NCBI GenBank assembly: GCA_045222555.1
Contig: JBGUYY010000097.1
Span: forward strand, 186,001-250,000
Length of the DNA stretch: 64,000 nucleotides
Source: UBA1756 sp045222555
GTDB taxonomy: Bacteria; Bacteroidota; Bacteroidia; Bacteroidales; WCHB1-69
Reading direction: 5' to 3'
The translations under genes were made by a program, and so were the position numbers. The notes under the pieces were generated by a model. That model did no database searches. It saw only the letters and a list, made by a program, of their open reading frames with translations, and had not been told where the DNA came from. Positions within the stretch are counted from its first letter, which is position 1; each line of letters opens with the position of its first letter. Below are positions 8,304 to 17,619 of the stretch, in pieces.

Positions 8304-9152
8304 ATGTCGAAAGTCGCAATCATCACCGGTGCCGACGGTGGCATGGGACAGGAGCATGTGAAGGCGGTCAGCAAGGCCGGCTATGAGGTCGTGATGGCAT
8401 GTCGCAACCCGCAGAAGGCATGGCCCATCTGCAAGGAGCTCATCGCGAAGACGCATAACACGAACATCCGTGTCATGAAACTCGACCTCTCCTCCTTTGC
8501 CAGCATCTACGCCTTTGTGGAAGAAATCCGCAAGCAGTTCGACCATGTGGACCTGCTGCTCAACAATGCGGGTAGGCTCTGCCACCAGCTGGAAGTGACC
8601 GCTGACGGGGTGGAGATGACCGTAGGGGTGAACTACCTCGGCCACTATCTGCTGACCAGACAACTCTTGCCGCTGATTCCTCCGGGCAGCCGCATTGTGA
8701 ACATGGTGTCGCTCACCATCCGCTACGGCAAGGTCGATCACGACATTTTCACCCCCGTTCCAGCCCAAAAGTTCAACCGCTTCACCGCCTACTCCGACTC
8801 CAAGTTAGCGTTGCTGTATTTCACCCTTGACTTGGCCGAGGAGCTGAAAGACAAGAACATCCTGGTGAACTGCGCCGACCCGGGCATCGTGAGCACCAAC
8901 ATCATCCGACAGGGCAACATCGTGGTGGACAAGATGTGCGACTGGTTCTTCCGCCCCATCATCTACAAACCTGCGAAAGGGGCCAGCACCATGATTCATC
9001 TGGCGCTCTCGCCCGATATCAACTGCACGGGAAAATGTTTTGCCCGGAAAAAGCCCGTACGGTTGAAAAAGAAGATGATTGAGAATCCCTACCGCCAGCA
9101 GCTGCACGACAAGACGGAGGAACTGATCGAGAAACTGAAAATTGAAAACTGA
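8304..9152 (+). CDS. Short-chain dehydrogenase/reductase
   Basis: A 282-residue NAD(P)-dependent oxidoreductase of the SDR superfamily. TGADGGMGQ (8-16) is the glycine-rich nucleotide loop, NNAG lies at 87-90, and the catalytic set is Ser136 with Tyr163 and Lys167 in YSDSK. The overall pattern, with ANxR-like MACRNP after the first fold and a C-terminal basic stretch, resembles the retinol dehydrogenase/protochlorophyllide reductase-like branch rather than FabG. A purine-rich AAAAAAGGAGAA precedes the ATG and could act as a ribosome site. It follows kce by 32 bases, so a role with a kce product is possible; the substrate is unknown. Confidence 0.8.
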   Translation: MSKVAIITGADGGMGQEHVKAVSKAGYEVVMACRNPQKAWPICKELIAKTHNTNIRVMKLDLSSFASIYAFVEEIRKQFDHVDLLLNNAGRLCHQLEVTADGVEMTVGVNYLGHYLLTRQLLPLIPPGSRIVNMVSLTIRYGKVDHDIFTPVPAQKFNRFTAYSDSKLALLYFTLDLAEELKDKNILVNCADPGIVSTNIIRQGNIVVDKMCDWFFRPIIYKPAKGASTMIHLALSPDINCTGKCFARKKPVRLKKKMIENPYRQQLHDKTEELIEKLKIEN

Positions 9153-9159
9153 AAATTGG

Positions 9160-9200
9160 AAATGTGAGCGAAGCGAACCTCAAATGCGAGCGTAGCGAGC
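9160..9200 (+). repeat. Two tandem copies of a 19-base dispersed repeat
   Basis: Copy one, AAATGTGAGCGAAGCGAAC (9160-9178), and copy two, AAATGCGAGCGTAGCGAGC (9182-9200), differ at three positions. An exact inverted copy of the first lies at 62029-62047. The pair sits between the SDR gene and sufC, just before short ATCAAC-type repeats. Confidence 0.7.
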
Positions 9201-9229
9201 CTCAAATCAACGAATCAACAAATCAACGA

Positions 9230-9994
<765 letters not shown>

Positions 9995-9995
9995 G

Positions 9996-11222
9996 ATGAC
10001 AAAAGAAGAAAAGCTTATCATCGACCAATGTATGGCCGACCTGACGCAGTGGAAGGTGCAGGACACCCCTTCACCCTACCGCCCCGTAGAGGAGTATTTC
10101 CACTGCAAAGTGAAGGACATCGACACGCAGATGTGCATCTTCCTGAATGGCTGGTATGTGCATAACAACCTGCCGCTGACCGTCAGCCCTAACGGCGTGA
10201 TTGTCGGCTCGCTGATGGAGGCCGTCCGGCAGTTTCCCGACAAGGTCCTCCCCTACCTCAACAGTCAGCCGGCACCCACCGAAGATGACCTGTCGGCACT
10301 CAACCGCCAGCGTTATAACGATGGACTTTTCGTTTATGTACCTGAAAATGTCACGGTTGAAAAGCCCATCCAGCTTATCTCGCTCACCGATTCGAACGAC
10401 GAGCTGATGATCAACAATCGCCACATCATTGTATTGGAGAAAAATGCAGAACTTTCGTTCGTGCAGTGCGACGACTCCATTCAGTTCAAAAAAAGCTTCA
10501 TCAACAACGCCACCCTCATCCGCATGGCGGAGGATTCGCGTCTTTCCTATTATAAAATGGAAAACAAGAATCCCGAATCGATGCTGTTCAACGAGGTGGA
10601 TGTGGAGCAGAAGGCCCATTCGCAGTTCTACTCCAATGCCATGACCTTCAACACAGGTTACCTGAGAAGCAGGATCAACGTGAGGCTTACCGAGCCTTTC
10701 GCCACGGCCACCATGCACGGACTGTACTTGGTAGACAGGAAGCAGCATGTTGACAGTCAGATCTTTGTGGATCATCAGGTGCCGGACTGCGAAAGTCATC
10801 AGCTGTACAAGGGCATTGTGGATGATGAGGCGGAGGCCAATTTCCTCGGTCATGTGGTGGTACGCCCCGACGCGCAGCGCACATTAGCCGATCAGACCAA
10901 CCGCAACATCACCCTTACCGACACGGCGCATGTCACTTCGCGTCCGTTCCTCGAGATCTACGCCGACGATGTGAAGTGCAACCACGGCACCACGGTGGGG
11001 CAACTTGACGACGAGGCGATGTTCTACCTCCGCACCCGCGGCATCTGTGAGCGCAACGCCCGTATGCTGCTAATGTTCGCATTCGCCAATGAGATAGCCA
11101 ACAACATCAAGATTGAATCGCTGCGCGACCGCTACCTGGTGATGATCCGCAAACGGCTCAACGGCGAGCTGACCATCTGCGACCAGTGCGTGCTGCATTG
11201 TCCGCACCTGGTGAATGGCTAA
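9996..11222 (+). CDS. sufD: Fe-S cluster assembly protein SufD
   Basis: The 408-residue product matches SufD, the partner of SufB and SufC in the SUF scaffold. Its C-terminal half carries the conserved beta-helix core, including DHQVPDCESHQLYKGIVDD, then FLGHVVVRPDAQRT and later ADDVKCNHGTTVGQLDDEAM, followed by the helical end with LRTRGI. The N-terminal 100 residues are helical and variable, as usual in the family. The chosen ATG at 9996 is one base after the sufC stop; a longer open frame would overlap sufC by over 60 bases. An exported protein gene begins 20 bases downstream on the same strand. Confidence 0.92.
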   Translation: MTKEEKLIIDQCMADLTQWKVQDTPSPYRPVEEYFHCKVKDIDTQMCIFLNGWYVHNNLPLTVSPNGVIVGSLMEAVRQFPDKVLPYLNSQPAPTEDDLSALNRQRYNDGLFVYVPENVTVEKPIQLISLTDSNDELMINNRHIIVLEKNAELSFVQCDDSIQFKKSFINNATLIRMAEDSRLSYYKMENKNPESMLFNEVDVEQKAHSQFYSNAMTFNTGYLRSRINVRLTEPFATATMHGLYLVDRKQHVDSQIFVDHQVPDCESHQLYKGIVDDEAEANFLGHVVVRPDAQRTLADQTNRNITLTDTAHVTSRPFLEIYADDVKCNHGTTVGQLDDEAMFYLRTRGICERNARMLLMFAFANEIANNIKIESLRDRYLVMIRKRLNGELTICDQCVLHCPHLVNG

Positions 11223-11242
11223 CCGCTTTCCCCATTATCGCC

Positions 11243-12724
11243 ATGAAACGCCGACTATTCCCCTTCCTGTTGCTGCTTCTCGGCTGGGCATTGCTGCTGC
11301 CGGGGCAGTTATTGGCGCAGTCGGACGCCCCCTTGCGCGTGGAACTCACCGCCGCAAAAGACCAGCACGACTACAACATGGCGCTGGCTGATACATTAGG
11401 ACTGTTGGTTTTCTACGATGCCGGCAGCATCAGCGTGGACACCAACCGATGGATTTTCCTGCATTACGACACCAACCTTGTGAAAATCAGCAATTCATCT
11501 GTCTATCTTCCCCCGCTCACTGACTTCATTGCATCCGCATACAGCAACGGAACACTCTACCTGCTCATGCAGAAACGGGCTCCCAAGAAATCATCCCCGC
11601 GCACCTTCATCATCAGCATCACCCCAGAAAAGAAAGCCTTTGAGGTGAGTGAAATCGATGGCATTGAGGCCAACGACCTATCGGGATTGTATGCCGCCGA
11701 CGGGCAACTGCTGCTGCTCGCCACGGGCGCCAAGAGCGACCTCATCTATTTCTACCAGACCGCCCATAACCGGCTGACCTGCCTCAGCGACATCTTCAGC
11801 TACAAGGTGGAATGCTGCACAGCCGACACCATAGCCCGTCGCTGGCTCATCGGACTGCATCACACCAACAGCGCGCAAGATGACCTGTTCCTCTACGAAT
11901 ACGGCTGGGACAACAGGGAGGGCGACCTTGTCAGGTTCCCGCAACAGCTGCCCAACGGAACCAACGTGCTGTGCCAGACCGCCCGCGCCTTCCCCCTCAA
12001 TGCCGGCACCACCCTGCTGCTCGGCACCTACAACAACATCTCCGACCGCCAGTCCATCAACCTGCACTCCGGCGTTTACTCGGTGCTTTTCACCCATCAC
12101 CAGTTCGACACCCTACAAACCTACAACTTCACTGCCCTCAAAAGCCGTAGCGCTGCCAACACCCAGACCGCCAACCTCAACCTGCAGTTGCAGATCGGCG
12201 CCACGGCCTGCACCGAAAACCAATACAGCATCATTTCAGAAGTATATTATCCCGACTACAATTACACCTACAACAATTATAATGACAACCTGTACTACAA
12301 CTCCCCTACTCCCACCACCGTATTTGCCGGCTACCAGTTTGTGAACGCCTACATCACCACTTTCGACACGGCGGGACACCTGCTCTGGGACCATTATTTC
12401 CCCCTCTCCTCCACCAACCTCATGCACCTCACGCCCGTGCTTAACCTTGACTATATTGGTGAAGACGCGCTCATCCACTACATGCGTAACAGCAAGTTAA
12501 TCAACACCTTGATTAATGGGTACGAAACATTGGAGAAACTCTCCGCGATGAATATCGAGACGCTGAACAGCCGCGATGTAGTGGAATACAGCAATGCCGT
12601 AGCGATTCAACGCTGGTACGGCGACAATTTCATCGTGAGCGGCTACCATTACCTGCGCAACCGCGACAAAGCCGCCAAGGCAAAACGTTATGTATTCTTT
12701 ATCAATAAATTAGAATATCGGTAA
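11243..12724 (+). CDS. Exported protein of unknown function
   Basis: The 493-residue product opens MKRRLFPFLLLLLGWALLLP and reaches a likely signal peptidase I site at LLAQ, so it is exported. The mature part has no family I recognise. Short strands alternate with loops (LLLATGAKSDLIYFYQT; VFAGYQFVNAYITTFDT), which would suit a beta-propeller-like fold, but no repeat is clear enough to claim it. There is no T9SS sorting domain at the C-terminus. It starts 20 bases after sufD and is followed after 3 bases by an LRR protein, so the last two genes of this run are probably a unit. Confidence 0.7.
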   Translation: MKRRLFPFLLLLLGWALLLPGQLLAQSDAPLRVELTAAKDQHDYNMALADTLGLLVFYDAGSISVDTNRWIFLHYDTNLVKISNSSVYLPPLTDFIASAYSNGTLYLLMQKRAPKKSSPRTFIISITPEKKAFEVSEIDGIEANDLSGLYAADGQLLLLATGAKSDLIYFYQTAHNRLTCLSDIFSYKVECCTADTIARRWLIGLHHTNSAQDDLFLYEYGWDNREGDLVRFPQQLPNGTNVLCQTARAFPLNAGTTLLLGTYNNISDRQSINLHSGVYSVLFTHHQFDTLQTYNFTALKSRSAANTQTANLNLQLQIGATACTENQYSIISEVYYPDYNYTYNNYNDNLYYNSPTPTTVFAGYQFVNAYITTFDTAGHLLWDHYFPLSSTNLMHLTPVLNLDYIGEDALIHYMRNSKLINTLINGYETLEKLSAMNIETLNSRDVVEYSNAVAIQRWYGDNFIVSGYHYLRNRDKAAKAKRYVFFINKLEYR

Positions 12725-12727
12725 ACC

Positions 12728-13342
12728 ATGCGTCGCGGCAATATTTTTCTCATTTTTCTACTTTTATTAGGAATGACAGAGGCGAAATGCCAACTGCTGA
12801 GCGACTCGGAGCTGCGGAAGAAGCCCGTTTTCACCTCGATAGAGGAGGCGTCGAAATCGCCACAGGAGGTGTACCGCATGAAACTGAAAATCAAGAGCGA
12901 CACACTGCCCGACGAGCTATTCCAATTCACCAATTTGCAGGAGTTGGTGGTGTCGCGGTGCAAGCTGAGCATGCTCAACGCTCGCATTGGCGAGCTCACC
13001 CAGCTGCAGCGGTTAGACGTGTCGGCCAACCACCTGGTGGTGCTGCCGGAAAGCATCTGTCGTCTCGTGCACCTGAAGGAGCTGATTATCAACCGTAACA
13101 TCATTGCAGCGCTGCCGGAAGGCATTGGCAATATGGAGAGTTTGGAATACATTGATGCATGGAGCAACCCGTTGTACGTACTCCCGGAGAGTATCAGCGC
13201 ACTGCGATACACGCTGAAGGAGCTTGACCTCCGACAGGTTGAATTGCGGGATGAAGAGTTGGAGGCGATGGAGAAACTGCTGCCCGAGACCAAAATACAA
13301 TACACCTCCACCTGCGACTGTCACAGCACGCGGGGCAAGTAG
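12728..13342 (+). CDS. Exported leucine-rich repeat protein
   Basis: The 204-residue product has an N-terminal signal segment (MRRGNIFLIFLLLLGMTEA) and about five leucine-rich repeats from residue 55 to 165, for example LQELVVSRCKLSMLNARIG, then LQRLDVSANHLVVLPESI and LKELIINRNIIAALPEGIG. The 23-residue spacing and the LPESI/LPEGI motifs are typical of bacterial LRR proteins. A short C-terminal part ends with two Cys (TCDCH). Such proteins bind other proteins; the partner here is unknown. The stop codon TAG directly abuts the reverse-strand stop of ftsY with no base between. Confidence 0.8.
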   Translation: MRRGNIFLIFLLLLGMTEAKCQLLSDSELRKKPVFTSIEEASKSPQEVYRMKLKIKSDTLPDELFQFTNLQELVVSRCKLSMLNARIGELTQLQRLDVSANHLVVLPESICRLVHLKELIINRNIIAALPEGIGNMESLEYIDAWSNPLYVLPESISALRYTLKELDLRQVELRDEELEAMEKLLPETKIQYTSTCDCHSTRGK

Positions 13343-14302
13343 TTAAGCTTCTGGGAAGAAGGAATCCACAAACTCACGGCGGTTGAACACCTGCAGCTGG
13401 TCGATTTTCTCACCCACACCAATATATTTCACTGGGATTTTGAACTGATGGGAGATACCGATGACGACACCGCCTTTGGCTGTTCCGTCGAGTTTGGTGA
13501 TGGCAAGGGCGTTCACCTCGGTAGCGGCGGTGAACTGTTTGGCCTGTTCGATAGCATTCTGACCAGTGGAGCCGTCAAGTACCAGCAGCACTTCGTCGGG
13601 AGTATTGGGCAGGAGCTTGCCCACCACATTCTTGATTTTGGAGAGCTCGCGCATGAGGTTGGACTTGTTATGGAGTCGGCCGGCGGTATCGATAATGACG
13701 ACGTCGCATTTTTTGGCGATGGCCGACTTGACAGTGTCGTAGGCGACGGCAGCAGGATCGGAGCCCATAGGCTGCACCACGATGGGCACACCTGCGCGCT
13801 CGGCCCACACCTCCAGCTGGTCAACGGCGGCGGCACGGAAAGTGTCGGCGGCGCCGAGCATCACCGAGTAACCTTTCTGCTTGAACTGATAAGCCAGCTT
13901 GCCGATGGTAGTGGTTTTGCCGGCACCATTCACACCGACAACCATGATGACGTAGGGACGGCCCAGATCAGCAGGAATGGAGAAGTCGGGCTGGTCTTCT
14001 TGGTTGTTTTCCATCAGAAGGTCAGCGATTTCTTCACGGAGAATCATCTGCAACTGTCCGGTGCCCAAGTACTTGTCGCGTGACACGCGCGCCTCAATGC
14101 GTTCAATAATCGTGAGGGTGGTCTCCACACCCACATCCGAGCTCACCAACACTTCTTCCAGATTATCAAGAACTTCATCGTCCACTTTCGACTTGCCGAC
14201 GACCGTTTTGGCCAGTTTGGCAAGGAAGCTCTCTTTTGACTTTTCAAGTCCCTTATTCAGTTCTTCTTTCTTTTCTTTTGTAAAAAATGAAAAAAAGCCC
14301 AT
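13343..14302 (-). CDS. ftsY: Signal recognition particle receptor FtsY
   Basis: FtsY is the membrane-associated SRP receptor GTPase that brings ribosomes making membrane proteins to SecYEG. The 319-residue product has a short charged N-terminus (FFSFFTKEKKEEL), then the N domain and the G domain with GVNGAGKTTTIGKL (G1), DTFRAAA (G2), DTAGR (G3) and TKLDGTAKGG (G4/G5). The acidic A domain of E. coli FtsY is absent, as usual in this phylum. The frame continues to a TTG at 14329, but that lies inside the -7 box, so the ATG at 14302 is the likely start. It converges on the LRR gene with abutting stops. Confidence 0.95.
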   Translation of the reverse strand: MGFFSFFTKEKKEELNKGLEKSKESFLAKLAKTVVGKSKVDDEVLDNLEEVLVSSDVGVETTLTIIERIEARVSRDKYLGTGQLQMILREEIADLLMENNQEDQPDFSIPADLGRPYVIMVVGVNGAGKTTTIGKLAYQFKQKGYSVMLGAADTFRAAAVDQLEVWAERAGVPIVVQPMGSDPAAVAYDTVKSAIAKKCDVVIIDTAGRLHNKSNLMRELSKIKNVVGKLLPNTPDEVLLVLDGSTGQNAIEQAKQFTAATEVNALAITKLDGTAKGGVVIGISHQFKIPVKYIGVGEKIDQLQVFNRREFVDSFFPEA

Positions 14303-14326
14303 AGCCGCAATTTTAGAAATTGGCTG

Positions 14327-14334
14327 CAAAGATA
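14327..14334 (-). promoter_or_regulatory. -7 promoter box (TATCTTTG) for ftsY
   Basis: The minus strand reads TATCTTTG, matching TAnnTTTG, 24 bases upstream of the chosen ATG. Confidence 0.65.
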
Positions 14335-14416
14335 CAAAAAACTACACACAATTTGCCGGGTGACCACAAAACATTTTTTTAATCGCCAGCGTGTGCTGAA
14401 AATCAAAAAAAATTAT

Positions 14417-14424
14417 TATTTTTG
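14417..14424 (+). promoter_or_regulatory. -7 promoter box (TATTTTTG) for the lipoprotein and butyrate kinase region
   Basis: TATTTTTG matches TAnnTTTG and lies 33 bases upstream of the lipoprotein ATG at 14458. Confidence 0.65.
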
Positions 14425-14457
14425 CACTTTCAAAGAAAACAATAAAACTTCACCATT

Positions 14458-14859
14458 ATGAAAAAATATTTCATCACCTTATTTGTGGGCATTCTGTTAG
14501 TTTTGGGCGCAGGATGCACGAAATTCGAGCCTGCAACTGTTGAGGCTACCGTCACCCCCATCTCCTACCCGGGCACCTGCATCATGGACTGCAAAGGCAC
14601 CATCACCGAGAACGGCGGCTGCAAATACTTCAACGAAGTAGGCTTCCTCTTCAGCCTCACTCCGGAACCCACCTACAAGGCCGACGGTGTGACAACCATC
14701 GCCATGGAGGAGCACGATGGAAAGAGCACGACCTTTAACATCACCTATAATGCTCCCATGATGGACACGGTCTATTACGTTCGCGCCTACGTGTGCACCA
14801 ACGCGGGCACCGGCTACAGTGAGGCCAAAATCATCCCCACCTACAACACCACTGAATAA
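14458..14859 (+). CDS. Small lipoprotein of unknown function
   Basis: The 133-residue product starts MKKYFITLFVGILLVLGAGC with lipobox GAGC, so it should be lipid-anchored at Cys20. The mature part looks like a single immunoglobulin/Fn3-like beta-sandwich: it ends with TVYYVRAYVCTNAGTGYSEA, a motif often seen in Bacteroidota exported proteins where VRAYVTNxxGTxYG closes an Fn3-like domain. It lies 23 bases before butyrate kinase on the same strand and no terminator separates them, so co-transcription is possible, though a shared role is not obvious. Confidence 0.75.
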   Translation: MKKYFITLFVGILLVLGAGCTKFEPATVEATVTPISYPGTCIMDCKGTITENGGCKYFNEVGFLFSLTPEPTYKADGVTTIAMEEHDGKSTTFNITYNAPMMDTVYYVRAYVCTNAGTGYSEAKIIPTYNTTE

Positions 14860-14882
14860 TCACCATTAAACCTATTTTAATA

Positions 14883-15956
14883 ATGAGAAATAAAATCCTT
14901 GCCATCAACCCTGGGGCAACCTCTACAAAAATCGCCGTCTTTGAAGGCGAGAAGAACATCTTCACCACTAACATCAAACATTCCGTCGAAGAGCTCTCCA
15001 AGTTTGCCGTATTGGCCGACCAGTACGACTACCGCAAGAACTTCGTGCTCGAAGAGCTGAAAAACCAGAATATCAACCTTGAAGAAATCGCCATCGTGAT
15101 GGGTCGCGGCGGCCTCATCAAACCGCTCACCTCCGGTGTGTATCGTGTTAACGAACTGATGAAGAAACACTTGCTGGAAGGCTACAACGGCGTTCACGCC
15201 TGCAACCTCGGCGGTCTCATCGCCGACAGTGTGGCTAAAATGATCGGACTGGAGTCTGCTTACATCGCCGACCCCGTCATCGTGGATGAGATGGACGACA
15301 TCGCCCGCATCTCCGGTCACAAGGATTTTGAGCGTCTCTCCATCTTCCATGCCCTCAACCAGAAAGCCATCGCCCGTACCTATGCCAAATCCATCGGCAA
15401 GAAGTATGAAGACCTGAACCTGATTGTGGCGCACATGGGTGGCGGCATCAGCGTGGGTGCCCACCGCAAAGGACGCGTTGTGGACGTGAACCAAGCCCTC
15501 GAAGGCGAAGGTCCTTTCTCACCCGAGCGTTCTGGAACCCTCCCGATGGATCAGGTCATAAAAGCCTGTTTCAGTGGCAAATACACCTACGAGGAGATGC
15601 GTAAAGTAATCGTGGGCAAGGGTGGCCTTGTGTCGTACCTCGGCACCAACGACGCCTACGAGGTGGAGAAACGAGCCCTCGCTGGCGACAAGTACGCCGA
15701 CCTCATCGAACGTGCCATGGCCTACCAGATCGGCAAGCAGATTGCCGGCAACGCTGCCGTGCTCGAAGGCAAAGTTGATGCCATCCTGCTCACCGGCGGT
15801 ATCGCCTACGGCAAGCCCATCGTCGGCCACATCAAACGTCACGTGGAGTGGATCGCACCTGTAGCCGTATACCCCGGCGAAGACGAGATGGCCTCCATGG
15901 CGATGAACGCCCGCATGATCCTCGACGGCAGCATCGAGGTGAAGGAGTACGAATAA
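14883..15956 (+). CDS. buk: Butyrate kinase
   Basis: Butyrate kinase turns butyryl phosphate and ADP into butyrate and ATP, the last energy-yielding step of one butyrate route. The 357-residue product fits the acetokinase fold: NPGATSTKIAVFEGE (10-24) is the first phosphate loop, VAHMGGGISVGAH is the second (about 180-195), then SGTLPMDQ and LTGGIAYGKP near the C-terminus. These motifs and the length are those of butyrate rather than acetate kinase, though branched-chain fatty acid kinases are close. The phosphotransbutyrylase gene (ptb) usually beside it is absent here. nadK starts 3 bases after the stop. Confidence 0.9.
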   Translation: MRNKILAINPGATSTKIAVFEGEKNIFTTNIKHSVEELSKFAVLADQYDYRKNFVLEELKNQNINLEEIAIVMGRGGLIKPLTSGVYRVNELMKKHLLEGYNGVHACNLGGLIADSVAKMIGLESAYIADPVIVDEMDDIARISGHKDFERLSIFHALNQKAIARTYAKSIGKKYEDLNLIVAHMGGGISVGAHRKGRVVDVNQALEGEGPFSPERSGTLPMDQVIKACFSGKYTYEEMRKVIVGKGGLVSYLGTNDAYEVEKRALAGDKYADLIERAMAYQIGKQIAGNAAVLEGKVDAILLTGGIAYGKPIVGHIKRHVEWIAPVAVYPGEDEMASMAMNARMILDGSIEVKEYE

Positions 15957-15959
15957 AAG

Positions 15960-16850
15960 ATGAGACTAGCCATATACAGCCGACCCGCCAACGGTGAAGG
16001 AAGTGATTTCATCACCGAGGTTATCTTGTTTTTGCAGAAAAAAAATGTTGAAGTGACCGTATTCCACACACTTTCGGCTCTTCTGCCGAATACTGTGCAG
16101 GATAAAATCTTCCATACTTTTGCCAGTCAGCAGGAGCTGGCGGCATTGCGTCCCGACTTCCTTTTCTCCATCGGCGGCGACGGCACCTTCATTGATGCCG
16201 CCACCCTTGTGGGCGACAGCGACATCCCCATCTTGGGCATCAACACAGGCCGTATCGGCTTCCTCACCAACGTAAATCGCAGCAACTACAAAGAGGCTTT
16301 CAATTTTTTGCAAAATTCTGACTATCAAATTGAAAAAAGAAGTTTGCTGCAAATTACCAGTGACAACGGGGCGCCACTGCCCGCCACTTTCGCCCTCAAC
16401 GATATCTCCATCCACCCGCACGGAGACTCCATCAATGCGGTGCATGTGGAGGCCAACGGCGAACGGCTGAACACTTACTGGGGCGACGGTCTCATTGTGG
16501 CCACCCCTACTGGCTCCACCGCCTACTCGCTGAGCTGCGGCGGTCCCATCCTCGTGCCCTCCGCCAATGTGATGGTGCTCACCCCCATCGCTTCCCACAG
16601 CCTCACCGTGCGTCCCATTGTCCTCCCTACCGACAACAAACTAAAAATCAGGGTGGAAAGTCGTTCCCATCGCTTTATCCTCTCTGTGGATTCACACCGT
16701 CTGACGATGGACGACACCGTCACCCTCACCGTGAGCCGCGCCCCCTATACTATCCCCACAATCCGCCTCCCCAACGCCGACTTTTACTCCGTCATCCGCG
16801 AGAAACTGCTGTGGGGACTCGACAAACGCAATTTCTCCAACAATGAATAG
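15960..16850 (+). CDS. nadK: NAD kinase
   Basis: NadK phosphorylates NAD to NADP with ATP. The 296-residue product shows the family GGDGTF motif with Asp74 as the catalytic residue, NTGRIGFL a little later, and TPTGSTAYSLSCGGPI (about 180-195), the conserved glycine-rich NAD-binding strand region. Its length is normal. The ATG lies 3 bases after buk, and the 3' end overlaps the next gene by 8 bases, so buk, nadK and the flavin reductase-like gene probably form one unit. Confidence 0.95.
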   Translation: MRLAIYSRPANGEGSDFITEVILFLQKKNVEVTVFHTLSALLPNTVQDKIFHTFASQQELAALRPDFLFSIGGDGTFIDAATLVGDSDIPILGINTGRIGFLTNVNRSNYKEAFNFLQNSDYQIEKRSLLQITSDNGAPLPATFALNDISIHPHGDSINAVHVEANGERLNTYWGDGLIVATPTGSTAYSLSCGGPILVPSANVMVLTPIASHSLTVRPIVLPTDNKLKIRVESRSHRFILSVDSHRLTMDDTVTLTVSRAPYTIPTIRLPNADFYSVIREKLLWGLDKRNFSNNE

Positions 16851-17466
16851 CCACAAGACCAACAAACGCCAGTTGAAACCCGGCAACATGCTCAACCCCA
16901 CCCCTGTGGTAATGGTAAGCTGCGGCGACACTCCCGACGAATACAACATCATCACCATCGCATGGTGCGGCACCCTGTGCAGTGACCCGCCGATGTGCTA
17001 CATTTCTGTACGCCCCAACCGGCACTCCTACCCTATTCTCAAGAAAAATCAGGAGTTTGTCATCAACCTCGTTTCCAATGACTTAGCAGAGCGCACCGAC
17101 TGGTGTGGGGTACGTTCAGGGGAGAAGTACAACAAATTCATCGAAACCGGTCTCACGCCCGTGCGCGGCAGTGTGGTGAAGGCCCCGATGATCCATGAGG
17201 CGCCCGTCAACTTGGAGTGCGTGGTCAAGCAGATCATTCCACTCGGCTCACACGACATGTTCATGGCTGAGATTGTGGCGGTGCACGCCGACGAAAGTCT
17301 CTTTGACAAGAAGACGGGGGCGATGCATCTGGAGCGTGCCAACCTCGTGACCTATTCCAATGGGCATTATTACGACTTGGGGAAAATCATCGGAAAGTTC
17401 GGTTTTTCGGTGGAAAAACGCTCTGGTGAGCCCTCTCGCGCCCCTCGTTCCCATCGTAAATCCTAA
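16843..17466 (+). CDS. Flavin reductase-like FMN-binding protein
   Basis: A 207-residue protein of the flavin reductase-like (DIM6/NTAB) split-barrel family. The conserved core PTPVVMVSCGD (about 19-29) is followed by NIITIAWCGTLCSDPPMCYI, then FVINLVSNDLAERTDWCGV and later a LECVVKQIIPLGSHDMFMAE strand pair. Such proteins bind FMN and either reduce flavin or act as flavoproteins of unknown role. It overlaps nadK by 8 bases, consistent with translational coupling and perhaps with NADPH use. The basic C-terminal tail (RAPRSHRKS) is not typical of the family. A hairpin follows the stop at 17468-17503. Confidence 0.85.
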   Translation: MNSHKTNKRQLKPGNMLNPTPVVMVSCGDTPDEYNIITIAWCGTLCSDPPMCYISVRPNRHSYPILKKNQEFVINLVSNDLAERTDWCGVRSGEKYNKFIETGLTPVRGSVVKAPMIHEAPVNLECVVKQIIPLGSHDMFMAEIVAVHADESLFDKKTGAMHLERANLVTYSNGHYYDLGKIIGKFGFSVEKRSGEPSRAPRSHRKS

Positions 17467-17467
17467 T

Positions 17468-17503
17468 CTTCATTTTGCACAAAATATTGTGCTGAAAATG
17501 AAG
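17468..17503. repeat. Long inverted repeat between the flavin reductase-like gene and the RND pump promoter
   Basis: Arms CTTCATTTT plus GCACAA pair with TTGTGC plus AAAATGAAG, 15 base pairs in all with a 2-base bulge and a 4-base loop. No T run follows, so it is a weak terminator candidate at best. It reaches to 12 bases before the -7 box of the RND gene and covers the expected -33 region. Confidence 0.7.
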
Positions 17504-17514
17504 AAAGAAAATTG

Positions 17515-17522
17515 TATCTTTG
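17515..17522 (+). promoter_or_regulatory. -7 promoter box (TATCTTTG) for the RND pump operon
   Basis: TATCTTTG matches TAnnTTTG. The leader to the ATG at 17620 is about 95 bases, longer than most in this window. The -33 region falls in the inverted repeat at 17468-17503. Confidence 0.6.
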
Positions 17523-17619
17523 CAGCGGGAAAAATTCGCCTTCCCTAATTGACTATTCACGTGGATAGTGTGTTGTATTGTGTTGTAAATGCGTGAATTA
17601 TATTCTAAAATGTAGTACT

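Noticed and set aside
9164..9229. Longer SufC N-terminus from an upstream ATG
   Set aside because: The extra 22 codons translate the dispersed 19-base repeats and have no counterpart in SufC.
13343..14329. FtsY start at 14329
   Set aside because: That codon is a TTG inside the -7 box TATCTTTG; the ATG at 14302 gives the normal start.
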